A program made the translations under genes and the position numbers. The notes below the pieces were generated by a model, which ran no database searches, was not told the DNA's origin, and worked only from the letters and a program-made list of their open reading frames with translations. From QHVT01 sp036399015 (GTDB lineage Bacteria; Acidobacteriota; Thermoanaerobaculia; Gp7-AA8), in assembly GCA_036399015.1 (NCBI GenBank), contig DASWNW010000062.1:1-64000 (forward strand): a stretch of DNA of 64,000 nucleotides. The letters are read 5' to 3'. Positions 16,975 to 23,991 of the stretch are shown here, piece after piece; the first letter of the stretch is position 1; every line of letters starts with the position of its first letter.

Positions 16975-17035
16975 TGGATGCGCGCTGAGCTGCAATCTCA
17001 CGCGCATCCATCGAATTGCATTTCGACACTCTCCC
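16975..17035 (+). other. CTGCAAT hairpin after module 1, followed by a box
   Basis: The hairpin spans 16975-17010. Left arm TGGATGCGCG then (C) TGAG; loop CTGCAAT at 16990-16996; right arm CTCA then CGCGCATCCA. This makes 14 base pairs with one bulged C. It starts two bases after the stop of the module 1 gene. A box TTCGACACTCTCCC follows at 17022-17035, in front of the primase gene. There is no T-tract, so it is not a classical terminator. Confidence 0.75.
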
Positions 17036-17069
17036 GTACCGCCCTGTTACAGCCTGCTACAACTGGCGA

Positions 17070-17918
17070 ATGGGTGAGCATGCGAATTTCGACGATGCGG
17101 CGAGATTCATTAGCACGCTGACCGGCGAGGACGGCTGGCGCGCGCCGATGTTCTTCCAGACCTTTGATGACAGCCCCGAGAAGAAGCCGCGTCTCACTCG
17201 GGCATTCATCGGAACCCTTCGCGATCACGGCTCGGCGCTCTCTCGCCTCAACCGAGACGGCGCATGCGTCGCCGTCGCGATCAATGCGCTCCGCGGGAGT
17301 CGGCGGATCCTCGAGGAGGTGGCGGCCATCCGCGCGCTGTTTATCGACTGCGATGGCCCGCGCGCGCGCCGGCTCGCGCTTCCGACCTCGATCACGGTTG
17401 AGTCTCGCGCCGGCCGGCACTACTACTGGCTTCTGCTGGAGCCCGCAGCGCCGGACACGTTCGCAGATGCGCAGCGGCAACTCGCTGCCTTCTACGGCAC
17501 TGACGGGATGGTGTGTGACGCGACCCGCGTCATGCGCCTGCCGGGTTTCGATCACTGCAAGGCAGAGCGATTCCGGGTAGGGCTTGTGCGCGCGGATGCC
17601 GCTCTCCGCTACCCGTTGCACGACATCCTCCGGTCGCATCAAACCAGTGTCGTGCCGGATCGGATCGTTCCCGCCGAAGGCCCCGCAGAGCCTCAAAACG
17701 ATGCCGTACGTGCGTTTCGGCGGTGGGCCGCGGCTGCGCCGCGCCTGGAGGGGGCGCGCAACGCCACGGCGTTCGCCATGGCGGCCGAAGGCTTTCGTTC
17801 AGGACTACCGCCGGCGGCGGTAGCGTACGAGGTTTGCAGCTACTGCGAGCGGGCGGGCATCCCGCGTGAAGCGGGCGCGGTGCTTCGCTCAGCCTGCCGG
17901 CATGTCGGGCGACGTTGA
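17070..17918 (+). CDS. RepB-like DNA primase domain protein
   Basis: The 282-residue protein matches the RepB-type primase fold used by plasmids and integrated elements. FIDCDGP (near residue 90) supplies catalytic acids, followed by VESRAGRHYYWLLLEP, and the conserved tail AVCDATRVMRLPGFDHCK is recognisable as CDATRVMRLPGFDHCK. A helical C-terminal region (residues 210-280) may bind DNA. It probably primes replication of element A. The start is set at the ATG at 17070, although the frame extends upstream to 17016. It sits between the hairpins at 16975 and 18010. Confidence 0.8.
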   Translation: MGEHANFDDAARFISTLTGEDGWRAPMFFQTFDDSPEKKPRLTRAFIGTLRDHGSALSRLNRDGACVAVAINALRGSRRILEEVAAIRALFIDCDGPRARRLALPTSITVESRAGRHYYWLLLEPAAPDTFADAQRQLAAFYGTDGMVCDATRVMRLPGFDHCKAERFRVGLVRADAALRYPLHDILRSHQTSVVPDRIVPAEGPAEPQNDAVRAFRRWAAAAPRLEGARNATAFAMAAEGFRSGLPPAAVAYEVCSYCERAGIPREAGAVLRSACRHVGRR

Positions 17919-17921
17919 TTC

Positions 17922-18059
17922 TTCGACACTCCTGCCGTCACGGCAGATCTGATCAAGCGAGAATGCTCGTTGAGCTGACCAGCTTGGGTAAGCACGTGCC
18001 CCTACGCCGCCCGGCGTACGCCTGCAACCGGGATCTTTGAATTCTTAGCCATAGCCTTT
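17922..18059 (+). promoter_or_regulatory. Box, CCCGG hairpin and leader before the 18060 gene
   Basis: Box TTCGACACTCCTGC lies at 17922-17935, straight after the primase stop. CCCGG (18010-18014) pairs with CCGGG (18028-18032) around a loop holding CGTACG and CTGCAA. Just before the ATG at 18060 the leader CTTTGAAT then TTAGCC resembles that of the 63241 gene (CTTTGAAT then CTAACCC). Spacing from box to hairpin (74 bp) is longer than in the other modules. Confidence 0.5.
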
Positions 18060-18335
18060 ATGCCGAGTGACAAGCAGCGGGCACTCTATGAGCGCTTGCA
18101 AAAAAAGTTCGGTGACCTTCCTGAATGGATGCGATACACAAGGGATCGAGACATCGAGGAGATGTCGCCGCACCTCGCGTTCCACTTCCTGCAGATGCTG
18201 TTGTGGAATCTGACAGGGAGGGACCTCCCGTCGACGTGCCCATGCGTGGCGACGTCGCGCGGTGTCGCGAGCGCGCGCCGAAACGAACACCCACCGCTGC
18301 AACCGGTGGGTGCCCGTAAGGGTGCGCTCGTATGA
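18060..18335 (+). CDS. Small hypothetical protein
   Basis: The first 55 residues (MPSDKQRALYERLQKKFGDL through FHFLQMLLWNLTG) form charged amphipathic helices and look like a genuine small protein. The remaining 35 residues are low in structure and overlap a perfect hairpin, so the true end may have been altered by a frameshift. No family is recognised. The stop overlaps the next ATG by 4 bp. The leader resembles the CTAACCC module leader. Confidence 0.5.
   Translation: MPSDKQRALYERLQKKFGDLPEWMRYTRDRDIEEMSPHLAFHFLQMLLWNLTGRDLPSTCPCVATSRGVASARRNEHPPLQPVGARKGALV
18288..18312 (+). other. Perfect hairpin with CTGCAAC loop
   Basis: CACCCACCG (18288-18296) pairs perfectly with CGGTGGGTG (18304-18312) around the 7-base loop CTGCAAC. 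The stem is unlike those of the other module hairpins, but the loop is the same apart from its last base. It lies in the 3' part of the 18060 gene and 19 bases before the start of the 18332 gene. Confidence 0.75.
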
Positions 18336-18631
18336 GCGCGCAGCTTCTGGACGACATCCAGGCAGTCGAGTGTTTGCGCTCCACTATCGGAGGCAATCAC
18401 GGTGGTCGTCAGGGCAATAATGCGAGCGAGTTCGAGGCGCTGTCAATTGTTCGACGCTGGTGCGATGCGTGCCAAACCACGCATTTGTTTCAGGTCCGTA
18501 AGACAGGCTCCAGGGCGCGGGCGCGCTTCAGCGCGAGGACTCGTGACGTGCTCGCGCTCTTCTTCATCGGGGAGATGATCGCGCTCACGATGGTCGCACT
18601 CGCGGCCTCAGCGATCGCGGCCGTCCGATAG
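18332..18631 (+). CDS. Small membrane protein with Cys motif
   Basis: The 99-residue protein has RRWCDACQTTHLFQV (a CxxC turn, near residue 43), a basic stretch, and a C-terminal membrane helix (DVLALFFIGEMIALTMVALAASAIAAV, about residues 70-98). The CxxC-then-anchor layout recalls other small zinc-binding membrane proteins in this window. No family is recognised. The ATG overlaps the preceding stop, implying translational coupling. Confidence 0.5.
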   Translation: MSAQLLDDIQAVECLRSTIGGNHGGRQGNNASEFEALSIVRRWCDACQTTHLFQVRKTGSRARARFSARTRDVLALFFIGEMIALTMVALAASAIAAVR

Positions 18632-18708
18632 TTCGCGATAAAGGGTGATGCCTGGTCAGCTCACTCTCTTTCTACCTACGTAGACGGAGGCTCGTCGCGC
18701 CACCTCTC

Positions 18709-18898
18709 TTCGACAGTCTTGCACGGCGCCCGGCCGAGCAGCGTCGAGAATGCTCCTGCGACGTGAGTTTGCAGCCTCAATCGCATGCCCCGTGGTGACG
18801 GGAGGTATCAGGTAACCCCTCAACGAATGAACATCGCCTGAGCGGACACGGCCCGATTAGGAGGCGGGCATCCCCTTCTACACCCTAACCACACACGG
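18709..18898 (+). promoter_or_regulatory. Module leader 3: box, inverted-loop hairpin, CTAACC
   Basis: Box TTCGACAGTCTTGC lies at 18709-18722. A gap of 35 bp is followed by a hairpin at 18758-18784: GCGA, CG, TGAG, loop TTTGCAGC, CTCA, A, TCGC. CTAACCA at 18885-18891 lies 7 bases before the ATG at 18899. Box, gap, loop orientation and pre-ATG motif match module 1, while the stem sequence is different. The 100 bp between hairpin and CTAACC is the longest of the set. Confidence 0.75.
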
Positions 18899-19369
18899 AT
18901 GGGGCTTGATATGTATCTCTCCAAGAAGCGCCGCGGCACGAAAGAAGTCGAGGAAATAGCGTATTGGCGAAAGGCGAATCACATCCACCAGTGGTTCGTT
19001 GAGAATATTCAGGGCGGCGAGGACGACTGCCGGGAGTATCGCGTGTCGCGCGGACAGCTCCAGACGCTCCTTGAGACCGTAAACACGGTTCTCCAAGCGA
19101 GCGTGCTGATTCCCGGCAAGGTCACCAACGGGTACTCAATATCGATGGCCGGATCAAGCTATGTCGAAACACCGATCCTAGAGGACGGTAAGCGAATAGC
19201 GGATCCGAGCGTCGCCCAAGCGCTACTGCCGACCCAAGAAGGATTCTTCTTCGGCGGCACGGACTACGACGAGTATTACTACGCCGATCTCGAGCACACT
19301 CGCGATGCTCTTACAGCAGCGCTAGCACAGCAGGACGATAGCGACTTCTGCTATCAGTCGAGTTGGTGA
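18899..19369 (+). CDS. Conserved phage/plasmid hypothetical protein (GLDMYLS family)
   Basis: The 156-residue protein starts MGLDMYLSKKR and contains YWRKANHIHQWFVENIQGG, then EGFFFGGTDYDEYYYADLEHT. It belongs to a widespread family of phage- and plasmid-borne proteins of unknown function that share the GLDMYL start, the YWRKAN-IH-WF block and the FFFG-YDE-Y block. Length is typical. It is a single-gene module between an upstream hairpin with reversed loop (18758-18784) and a downstream CTGCAA hairpin (19382-19416), with no Shine-Dalgarno but a CTAACC motif before the ATG. Confidence 0.85.
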   Translation: MGLDMYLSKKRRGTKEVEEIAYWRKANHIHQWFVENIQGGEDDCREYRVSRGQLQTLLETVNTVLQASVLIPGKVTNGYSISMAGSSYVETPILEDGKRIADPSVAQALLPTQEGFFFGGTDYDEYYYADLEHTRDALTAALAQQDDSDFCYQSSW

Positions 19370-19381
19370 TCGTCTGAGTCA

Positions 19382-19416
19382 CGGATGCGCGAGAGGCTGC
19401 AACTCACGCGCATCCG
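19382..19416 (+). other. CTGCAA hairpin after module 3
   Basis: CGGATGCGCG then AGAG (19382-19395) pairs with CTCA then CGCGCATCCG (19403-19416) around the loop GCTGCAA. The stem has 14 positions with one A-A mismatch. It starts 12 bases after the stop codon of the GLDMYLS gene. The outer stem is the same as in the hairpin after module 1 (GGATGCGCG), whereas other modules use unrelated stems. No T-tract follows. Confidence 0.75.
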
Positions 19417-19494
19417 AAAGGCAGGTTCAGGATGGCTCCCTTGCCGAGCCGCAAGGATAGGCGTAGCTTACCTTTCGATCCTTCCCCCGCCTGA

Positions 19495-19917
19495 ATGACT
19501 GCATCCGTTGTCCTTCTCGTGACGCTCGTGATCGTCGCGTCGGTGGTTGCCGGCATCAACGCACATAAGCGCAGGAAGTTACGATTGTCGCCGCCGTCTT
19601 TTGTCTGTACGGACTGCGGCTCGACAACGTACGGCGATGCCACGCCCGGGTTTGGCCTCCGGTTCGTCATATCAGTGCTCGTCGCCGCGGCACTGTGGCT
19701 CTTGGTTCCGTCCTGGCCGGCGGCGTTGCTGACCTTGGCACTGCTCACCGGGGCGGTGCTCTTGAACGAGACGTCGATCATGTTTGCAGGAAGGCCATGC
19801 GAGCAGTGCCGAAGCCGTCGTGTGATTCCGCTCGATACGCCGATGGGACGCGAGCTCGCGCGGGACTATCACGGCTTGCCCGGGGATCCGACGTCCCGCG
19901 CGGCGTATCCGAGTTGA
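19495..19917 (+). CDS. Membrane protein with two CxxC pairs
   Basis: The 140-residue protein has an N-terminal membrane helix (TASVVLLVTLVIVASVVAG), a CTDCG motif, two more hydrophobic segments (residues 55-95), then CEQCRSRR. The two CxxC pairs lie on either side of the hydrophobic hairpin and could form one zinc site. No family is recognised. It lies downstream of the 19382 hairpin without a clear box or CTAACCC motif. Confidence 0.55.
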   Translation: MTASVVLLVTLVIVASVVAGINAHKRRKLRLSPPSFVCTDCGSTTYGDATPGFGLRFVISVLVAAALWLLVPSWPAALLTLALLTGAVLLNETSIMFAGRPCEQCRSRRVIPLDTPMGRELARDYHGLPGDPTSRAAYPS

Positions 19918-20035
19918 TCTCCGCGATGAATCTGGAGACGGCTCCAGCCGTGATCGTGGAGCGGCATGAAAGCGTCCGTGCGCCGATACCGCGCCGGTGC
20001 TAAGACGACATGCGATAATTCTGTGGGAGGCATCG

Positions 20036-20455
20036 ATGTCACCACGAAAGCGAAACAGCGCGCCCGTCTCTCTTTCTAGCGGCCAAGCCCAGTACGTGTT
20101 AGAGCGCCTGGCCAGGGAGCGCGTTGTTTCTCGCGCCGAAATCTCCCGGTACGTCTCCGACATGTCTCGTGAAATCGCCGAACTGGAGGCCCGCCTGTAC
20201 AAGTTACGCGAAGCGGCCGGCGACGGTGTCGGGGCGCGTGGAAACTCCGCAGCTTCGGCCGCACCTCGACGTCAGCATCCGAAAGCGAATCGGCCGGACT
20301 CCTCGGCCGGTTTGAACGCGAAGCGCCTCGGAGGAAGATTTGCTGGCCTGATTCGGCGGCTGCCGGAGAAAGACCGTCAGCAATACCACGAGATCAAGAG
20401 GACGAAGGGCGTTGAGGCCGCAATCAAGGCGCTGCAGAATCGCAAACGTGACTAA
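20036..20455 (+). CDS. Small basic coiled-coil protein
   Basis: The 139-residue protein has a helical segment with heptad character (about residues 15-60: GQAQYVLERLARERVVSRAE... MSREIAELEARLYKLRE). A low-complexity linker and a basic helical tail (LIRRLPEKDRQQYHEIKRTKG) follow. A DNA- or RNA-binding role is possible but not shown. A GGGAGG six bases before the ATG supports the start. Confidence 0.55.
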   Translation: MSPRKRNSAPVSLSSGQAQYVLERLARERVVSRAEISRYVSDMSREIAELEARLYKLREAAGDGVGARGNSAASAAPRRQHPKANRPDSSAGLNAKRLGGRFAGLIRRLPEKDRQQYHEIKRTKGVEAAIKALQNRKRD

Positions 20456-20547
20456 CGACATGGCGCATGCCGCGCGCCTGCACCTGACAGCCGTCTTACT
20501 GTCGCGCACTGGCCTCGTTGTCCGCTGGGCGAGGGTCCGGCAAGGAA

Positions 20548-20583
20548 GAAGCGAGCGTGGGATGCAGCCGGTGTGCTCGCTTC
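20548..20583 (-). other. Hairpin after the ssb gene (CTGCAT loop)
   Basis: GAAGCGAGC (20548-20556) pairs with GCTCGCTTC (20575-20583). Inside, GG and CC flank the loop, which reads CTGCAT on the minus strand, one base shorter than CTGCAAT. It lies 7 bases after the ssb stop in the direction of transcription, the place occupied by the downstream hairpin in the other modules. Confidence 0.6.
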
Positions 20584-20590
20584 GGATCGA

Positions 20591-20986
20591 CTAGGCCGCG
20601 ATACTACTCGCGGTCTCCGGGCTTAGGGGTTCCAAGTTCACGTTCGAGACGCCGCTTCTGCGCTTCCACGTGAGCATGTTCACCTCGTCCGCCCTGATCT
20701 CAGTGACGTATCTGCGCTGACCGTCCTGCTCGTAGGCGCGATTCAGGATCGTGCCCTCTACGTACAGGCCCTGACCCTTCGAGAGGTACTTCGCGCAGAT
20801 TTCGCCGAGGGTTCCCCAAGCGACGACGCGATGGTAGTCGGTGACTTCCTTCTTCGTGCCTTCCGAGGTGACGTCTCGGTGAGTAGCGATTGGGAAGGTA
20901 ACCCGCGCTTTCCCAGACTTCGTGACCGATTGCTCGGGATCGGCGGCGAGGTGACCGACGAGGATGACTTTGTTGACGCTTCGCAT
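20591..20986 (-). CDS. ssb: Single-stranded DNA-binding protein
   Basis: The 131-residue OB-fold protein shows the SSB landmarks: VNKVILVGHLAADPE at the start, PIATHRD, then YHRVVAWGTLGEICAKYLSKGQGLYVEGTI and RYVTEIRADEVNML. The acidic C-terminal tail that recruits partner proteins in chromosomal SSBs is replaced by SPETASSIAA, so it is probably an element-encoded SSB that does not use the usual tail. The start is the ATG at 20986, with CTAACCC 8 bases upstream instead of a Shine-Dalgarno sequence. It is flanked by the paired hairpins that define the modules. Confidence 0.92.
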   Translation of the reverse strand: MRSVNKVILVGHLAADPEQSVTKSGKARVTFPIATHRDVTSEGTKKEVTDYHRVVAWGTLGEICAKYLSKGQGLYVEGTILNRAYEQDGQRRYVTEIRADEVNMLTWKRRSGVSNVNLEPLSPETASSIAA

Positions 20987-21109
20987 AGGAGTTCGGGTTA
21001 GATGAATACCCTGGCATCGTTGCCGGGCGACTGACGACGTTGGCTGCAATCCCACGGTCGCAGGGGCAGCCTACTGGTCGCCGGGAGACTACCGCAGAAG
21101 ACTGTCGAA
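20987..21109 (-). promoter_or_regulatory. Module leader 4 (ssb): box, inverted-loop hairpin, CTAACCC
   Basis: On the minus strand, box TTCGACAGTCTTCT lies at 21109-21096. A gap of 35 bp leads to the hairpin 21060-21035: plus-strand CGAC, GTTGG, loop CTGCAAT, CCCAC, G, GTCG, with one mismatch and one bulge. CTAACCC (21001-20995) lies 8 bases before the ATG at 20986. ATTCATC directly before CTAACCC resembles the TTTCATC of module 1. Confidence 0.75.
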
Positions 21110-21120
21110 GATGGTCGGAC

Positions 21121-21948
21121 CTACCGAGCGCGCCGGTGGTAGAGTTCTGCGATCAAACGATAAAAGTCGGAGGAATTCTCGGTGCCGAACAGTTCCGCGA
21201 GAACACTCCGCTTCGTACCCCGACGCTCCGCGAGCTTCTCGACTAGCGGCTGGGCGCGGTCGAGATTCGGGATCAGGTAGGGCAGAAGCCGAAGCTGCTC
21301 GGTTACCGTGCCGGGCAGCGCGCCGCTAGCGACGCGCTCATTCAGGATGTGGAGTTGTTCGTACAGCATGTTCCCCCTGAATGACCGTAAGCGTGGCAGC
21401 ACGAACCGCCGCAACCTGCTCCCGGCTGCGCCGCTCATAATCGCGATAACCACTAGCCCTGCAAGGAAGGTCGCAGCGGTATTGCCGAAGGTCTCGCCGC
21501 GCAGGTCTTCAACGGCGTGTGTGCCGATGAAGACGACCGCCGTAACCACGACGATCGCCAGTAGAAACCACTGTGCCGTCTCGTAGGTACCTGGCCGCAG
21601 CCAGTAAACGGCCCGCGCTGCTGTCTTCAACCGCTCGTGAAACGCCCGAGGAATAACGGTGCCGTATGTCATGGCAACCGCGCTATTCAAGACCTGCTGC
21701 TCGTAAGTGTTCGCCGGAGGGATAGGGCCAGCGGTGAAGGAAATGTGAGGAGGGTTTTCGGTGTGCGGATAGAAGTCGTCGATACTTCGCTCGAATCGGA
21801 TGACGAGTTTTCGCTCCACGGAAAGGCGCACAAAGAGCGGAATCAATGAGCCCTCCGGCGCACTCGGAAATTCGAGCACGAGCAGCTCTTCGAGCGCCGC
21901 TCCTTCGAGGAGCTCGGGCGGTCGCTTGATGCTCCCGCTAGTCGTCAT
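21121..21948 (-). CDS. Membrane protein, possibly DUF2207-like
   Basis: About 275 residues. The N-terminal part (RPPELLEGAALEELLVLEFP... LFVRLSVERKLVIRFER) resembles the winged-helix-like segment of DUF2207 membrane proteins. Two membrane helices follow (about residues 130-150: FLLAIVVVTAVVFIGTHAV; and 165-182: FLAGLVVIAIMSGAAG), then a charged cytosolic helical tail. The assignment is tentative. The ATG at 21948 lies inside the end of the upstream gene, so the two are coupled; a GTG at 21966 is an alternative start. Confidence 0.55.
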   Translation of the reverse strand: MTTSGSIKRPPELLEGAALEELLVLEFPSAPEGSLIPLFVRLSVERKLVIRFERSIDDFYPHTENPPHISFTAGPIPPANTYEQQVLNSAVAMTYGTVIPRAFHERLKTAARAVYWLRPGTYETAQWFLLAIVVVTAVVFIGTHAVEDLRGETFGNTAATFLAGLVVIAIMSGAAGSRLRRFVLPRLRSFRGNMLYEQLHILNERVASGALPGTVTEQLRLLPYLIPNLDRAQPLVEKLAERRGTKRSVLAELFGTENSSDFYRLIAELYHRRAR

Positions 21949-22231
21949 CGCCAACGATGCCGTCACGGAGGAGCGCGTTGCATAGCGATGGATGCAGGCT
22001 CATGACGATGATCTTCGGGCCGGATGTGCAATCCTCCACGCTTGCGAAGGTGTCCGAGAACCCGAAGGACGTGCGTTTCACGAGGAGTTTGGGACCGCCA
22101 GAGACAACATGGAAGTTCCCGGCGATGACGAAGCAGGTCACTGCGAGAAGCGTCAAGAGAATCGCCGTTGCGGGCCGGACGCCTCCTGATGGTTCGAGCA
22201 TGAGGGGATGGGTGAATTCTGCTTCCAGCAT
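21938..22231 (-). CDS. Small single-pass membrane protein
   Basis: The 97-residue protein has one hydrophobic segment (ATAILLTLLAVTCFVIAG, about residues 21-38) and an extracytoplasmic-looking C-terminal half with one cysteine pair (residues about 68 and 84). No family is recognised. Its end overlaps the start of the next gene, so the pair forms a short operon. Confidence 0.5.
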   Translation of the reverse strand: MLEAEFTHPLMLEPSGGVRPATAILLTLLAVTCFVIAGNFHVVSGGPKLLVKRTSFGFSDTFASVEDCTSGPKIIVMSLHPSLCNALLRDGIVGDDD

Positions 22232-22277
22232 ACGCCGCAGAATACCTGCCGCAATTACACGGCGGGAAGCCGAGTCA

Positions 22278-22610
22278 CTATGGAAGGAGCAGTCGGAGAA
22301 CGCGCGACACGATGCCGAAGAGCTCTACGTCGGAGCCTTCCTCCATCCCGTCGTATGTGAATCGACCGTTCATCCGAGTAACCCGCACGATCGTCCCATG
22401 CCCTGCGGTAACAACGAGCGCAAGCCGACCATCCTGCAAGGAGCGACCTCGCTCGACAATGAGTAAATCGCCGCGCCGGATGCCATCGCTCTCCGCCAGC
22501 AGGTCATCCTTCACGCGGTAGATGAACGAAGCGTTCGGGCGAGGCACGACGAGCTCGGGGATACTTCGCTCGTCACCGTCCAAGTGGTCTACGCCGCGCG
22601 CGAACGCCAT
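22278..22610 (-). CDS. LexA/UmuD-fold (S24) protein lacking the catalytic dyad
   Basis: The 110 residues match only the C-terminal half of LexA-like proteins: FIYRVKDDLLAESDGIRRGDLLIVERG, then LALVVTAGHGTIVRVTR, then the terminal FGIVSRVLR strand. In active S24 peptidases the first motif reads GDSM and the second carries the lysine of TVKR. Here the serine position is leucine and the lysine position is arginine, so self-cleavage is unlikely. No N-terminal HTH is present. It may be a partner that dimerises with an active LexA-fold repressor, or a decayed copy. It lies at the end of the gene block attributed to element A. Confidence 0.75.
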   Translation of the reverse strand: MAFARGVDHLDGDERSIPELVVPRPNASFIYRVKDDLLAESDGIRRGDLLIVERGRSLQDGRLALVVTAGHGTIVRVTRMNGRFTYDGMEEGSDVELFGIVSRVLRLLLP

Positions 22611-22743
22611 CGTGGTTGGGGTAGTTGGAGTATCTTCACTATGGGGTGTGGATACTCACCACTGCAAGCGTGCAGCTCGTAAATGCCTTGCGAGGAAGAG
22701 GGCTAGGTGGAACAGTGCGTTGCGAAATAACGCTCCTGTTTGG

Positions 22744-23928
22744 ATGCATCGCCGAACCTTTCTCTTCGTCACGAGTGCTGCTGCACTCATGCTCGCGGCA
22801 TGTGGCCCGTCGCCCGAACCTGCGCCGGAACCTCGCGCTGTACGGCTGGAATTTCGCGAGCAGAGAGATACGCTGACGGACGCGGAGAAAGTCGCCGACG
22901 AGGAGTACAGCCGCGCCCAATATGCAGCCGCGCAGCGCGCTCGCAGAGAAGCGGAGCCTGGTTCTTTCGCCCTGCGCGCAACCAGCAGTGGTTATGCGGG
23001 TCGCGGCGGCGTACGTGAGCGTAAGTTTGCGGACGAGGTGCCGGAGGACCTTCGCGACCTGCTCTTTACCACCCTATCTGCCGGTCAGTTGAGCGACGCG
23101 CGCGAGGTCCAAACGGCGGTGACGACGGGAGAGCCGCCTGTTCTCATGGGCTACTCCGTCATTCAGCTCCTCGATCGCCAAGTGGCGAAGCGCGAGCTGC
23201 ACACGCCCGTGACGGCGACCGTCCAACACCTGCTCGTGAGTTACGCAGGTGCAGCGGAGGCGGCGGAGGGTGTGCGAAGGTCAAAGGAGGAAGCACGGCG
23301 GCTCGCGGTTGCGCTCCTCCAACGGGCGACAGACGGCGAGTCCCTCGATAGCCTGATTGCCGCACACTCCGACGACGCTTCCAAACTCCACAATGCAGGC
23401 CGCTTTGAAGATCAGGTCATCGGCGAGAGTGACCAGAGCCGCAATGCATTCGTCTCCGACTTCAACGCCGCTGTGACGGCGGCCCGCGTCGGGCAGGTGA
23501 TAGGACCCGTCGAGACCGCGTTCGGCTATCACCTCATCCGTGTTGAGGAGAGGACCGATAACATTGATCGGACGCAGGAGGAACCGTGGGTTTCGTATGC
23601 GGAGTTGTTCTTTCCAGCGCGTCTGCCGGGTGCCTGGCGAGATACGGGCCTCACCGGAGAGTTCGTGGATGACGCGCGCGCCGAGGCAGCTCCCGCGTCG
23701 GACGGACAGTACCAAGTGGTCGTGTCGTTCAATCCCGCGGGCGCAAAGCTGTTCCGCGACATCACGGCGCGAAGCATCGGCAAGGCGCTCGGCATCTTCC
23801 TGGACGGATACTTGCTCTCCGCGCCGGTCGTGCAGGATCGGATCGACAGCGGCGAAGCAGTACTTTCTGGCGCGTTCAGCGCCGAAGACGCCGCAGCGCT
23901 CGCGCGGCAGATCGTAGAGAGACTGTAA
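22744..23928 (+). CDS. Lipoprotein fusing a parvulin-type domain to a SecD-like domain
   Basis: The 394-residue protein starts MHRRTFLFVTSAAALMLAAC, a lipoprotein signal with lipobox LAAC. Residues about 140-275 look like a parvulin-type (PPIC) peptidyl-prolyl isomerase domain: TVQHLLVSYAG at the start, SDDASKLHNAG, then GPVETAFGYHLIRVEE at its end. The C-terminus (about 320-394) matches the periplasmic head of SecD: VVVSFNPAGAKLFRDIT, then GKALGIFLDGYLLSAPVVQD, then LSGAFSAEDAAALARQI. Both domains act on newly exported proteins, so a role in folding after translocation is plausible. The fusion itself is not one I recognise. Confidence 0.75.
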   Translation: MHRRTFLFVTSAAALMLAACGPSPEPAPEPRAVRLEFREQRDTLTDAEKVADEEYSRAQYAAAQRARREAEPGSFALRATSSGYAGRGGVRERKFADEVPEDLRDLLFTTLSAGQLSDAREVQTAVTTGEPPVLMGYSVIQLLDRQVAKRELHTPVTATVQHLLVSYAGAAEAAEGVRRSKEEARRLAVALLQRATDGESLDSLIAAHSDDASKLHNAGRFEDQVIGESDQSRNAFVSDFNAAVTAARVGQVIGPVETAFGYHLIRVEERTDNIDRTQEEPWVSYAELFFPARLPGAWRDTGLTGEFVDDARAEAAPASDGQYQVVVSFNPAGAKLFRDITARSIGKALGIFLDGYLLSAPVVQDRIDSGEAVLSGAFSAEDAAALARQIVERL

Positions 23929-23991
23929 TCACGCAGCTTGCGAGTTCGCGGTGGAGAGCGTAGAGTGAAATAAACACATACCTCTAGCAGC

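Noticed and set aside
16975..17010. Module hairpins as Rho-independent terminators
   Set aside because: No run of T follows any of them in either direction, the loop is conserved, and pairs face inward and outward around each gene including the upstream side. A terminator role in this GC-rich genome cannot be excluded, but it does not explain the loop.
16564..19416. Module hairpins as integron attC sites
   Set aside because: The core GTTRRRY/RYYYAAC sequences of attC are absent, there is no integron integrase, and hairpins occur on both sides of each gene in inverted orientation.
21779..22570. GATACTTCGCTCG repeated near 21780 and 22561
   Set aside because: Both lie inside coding sequence of different genes in unrelated contexts; probably chance.
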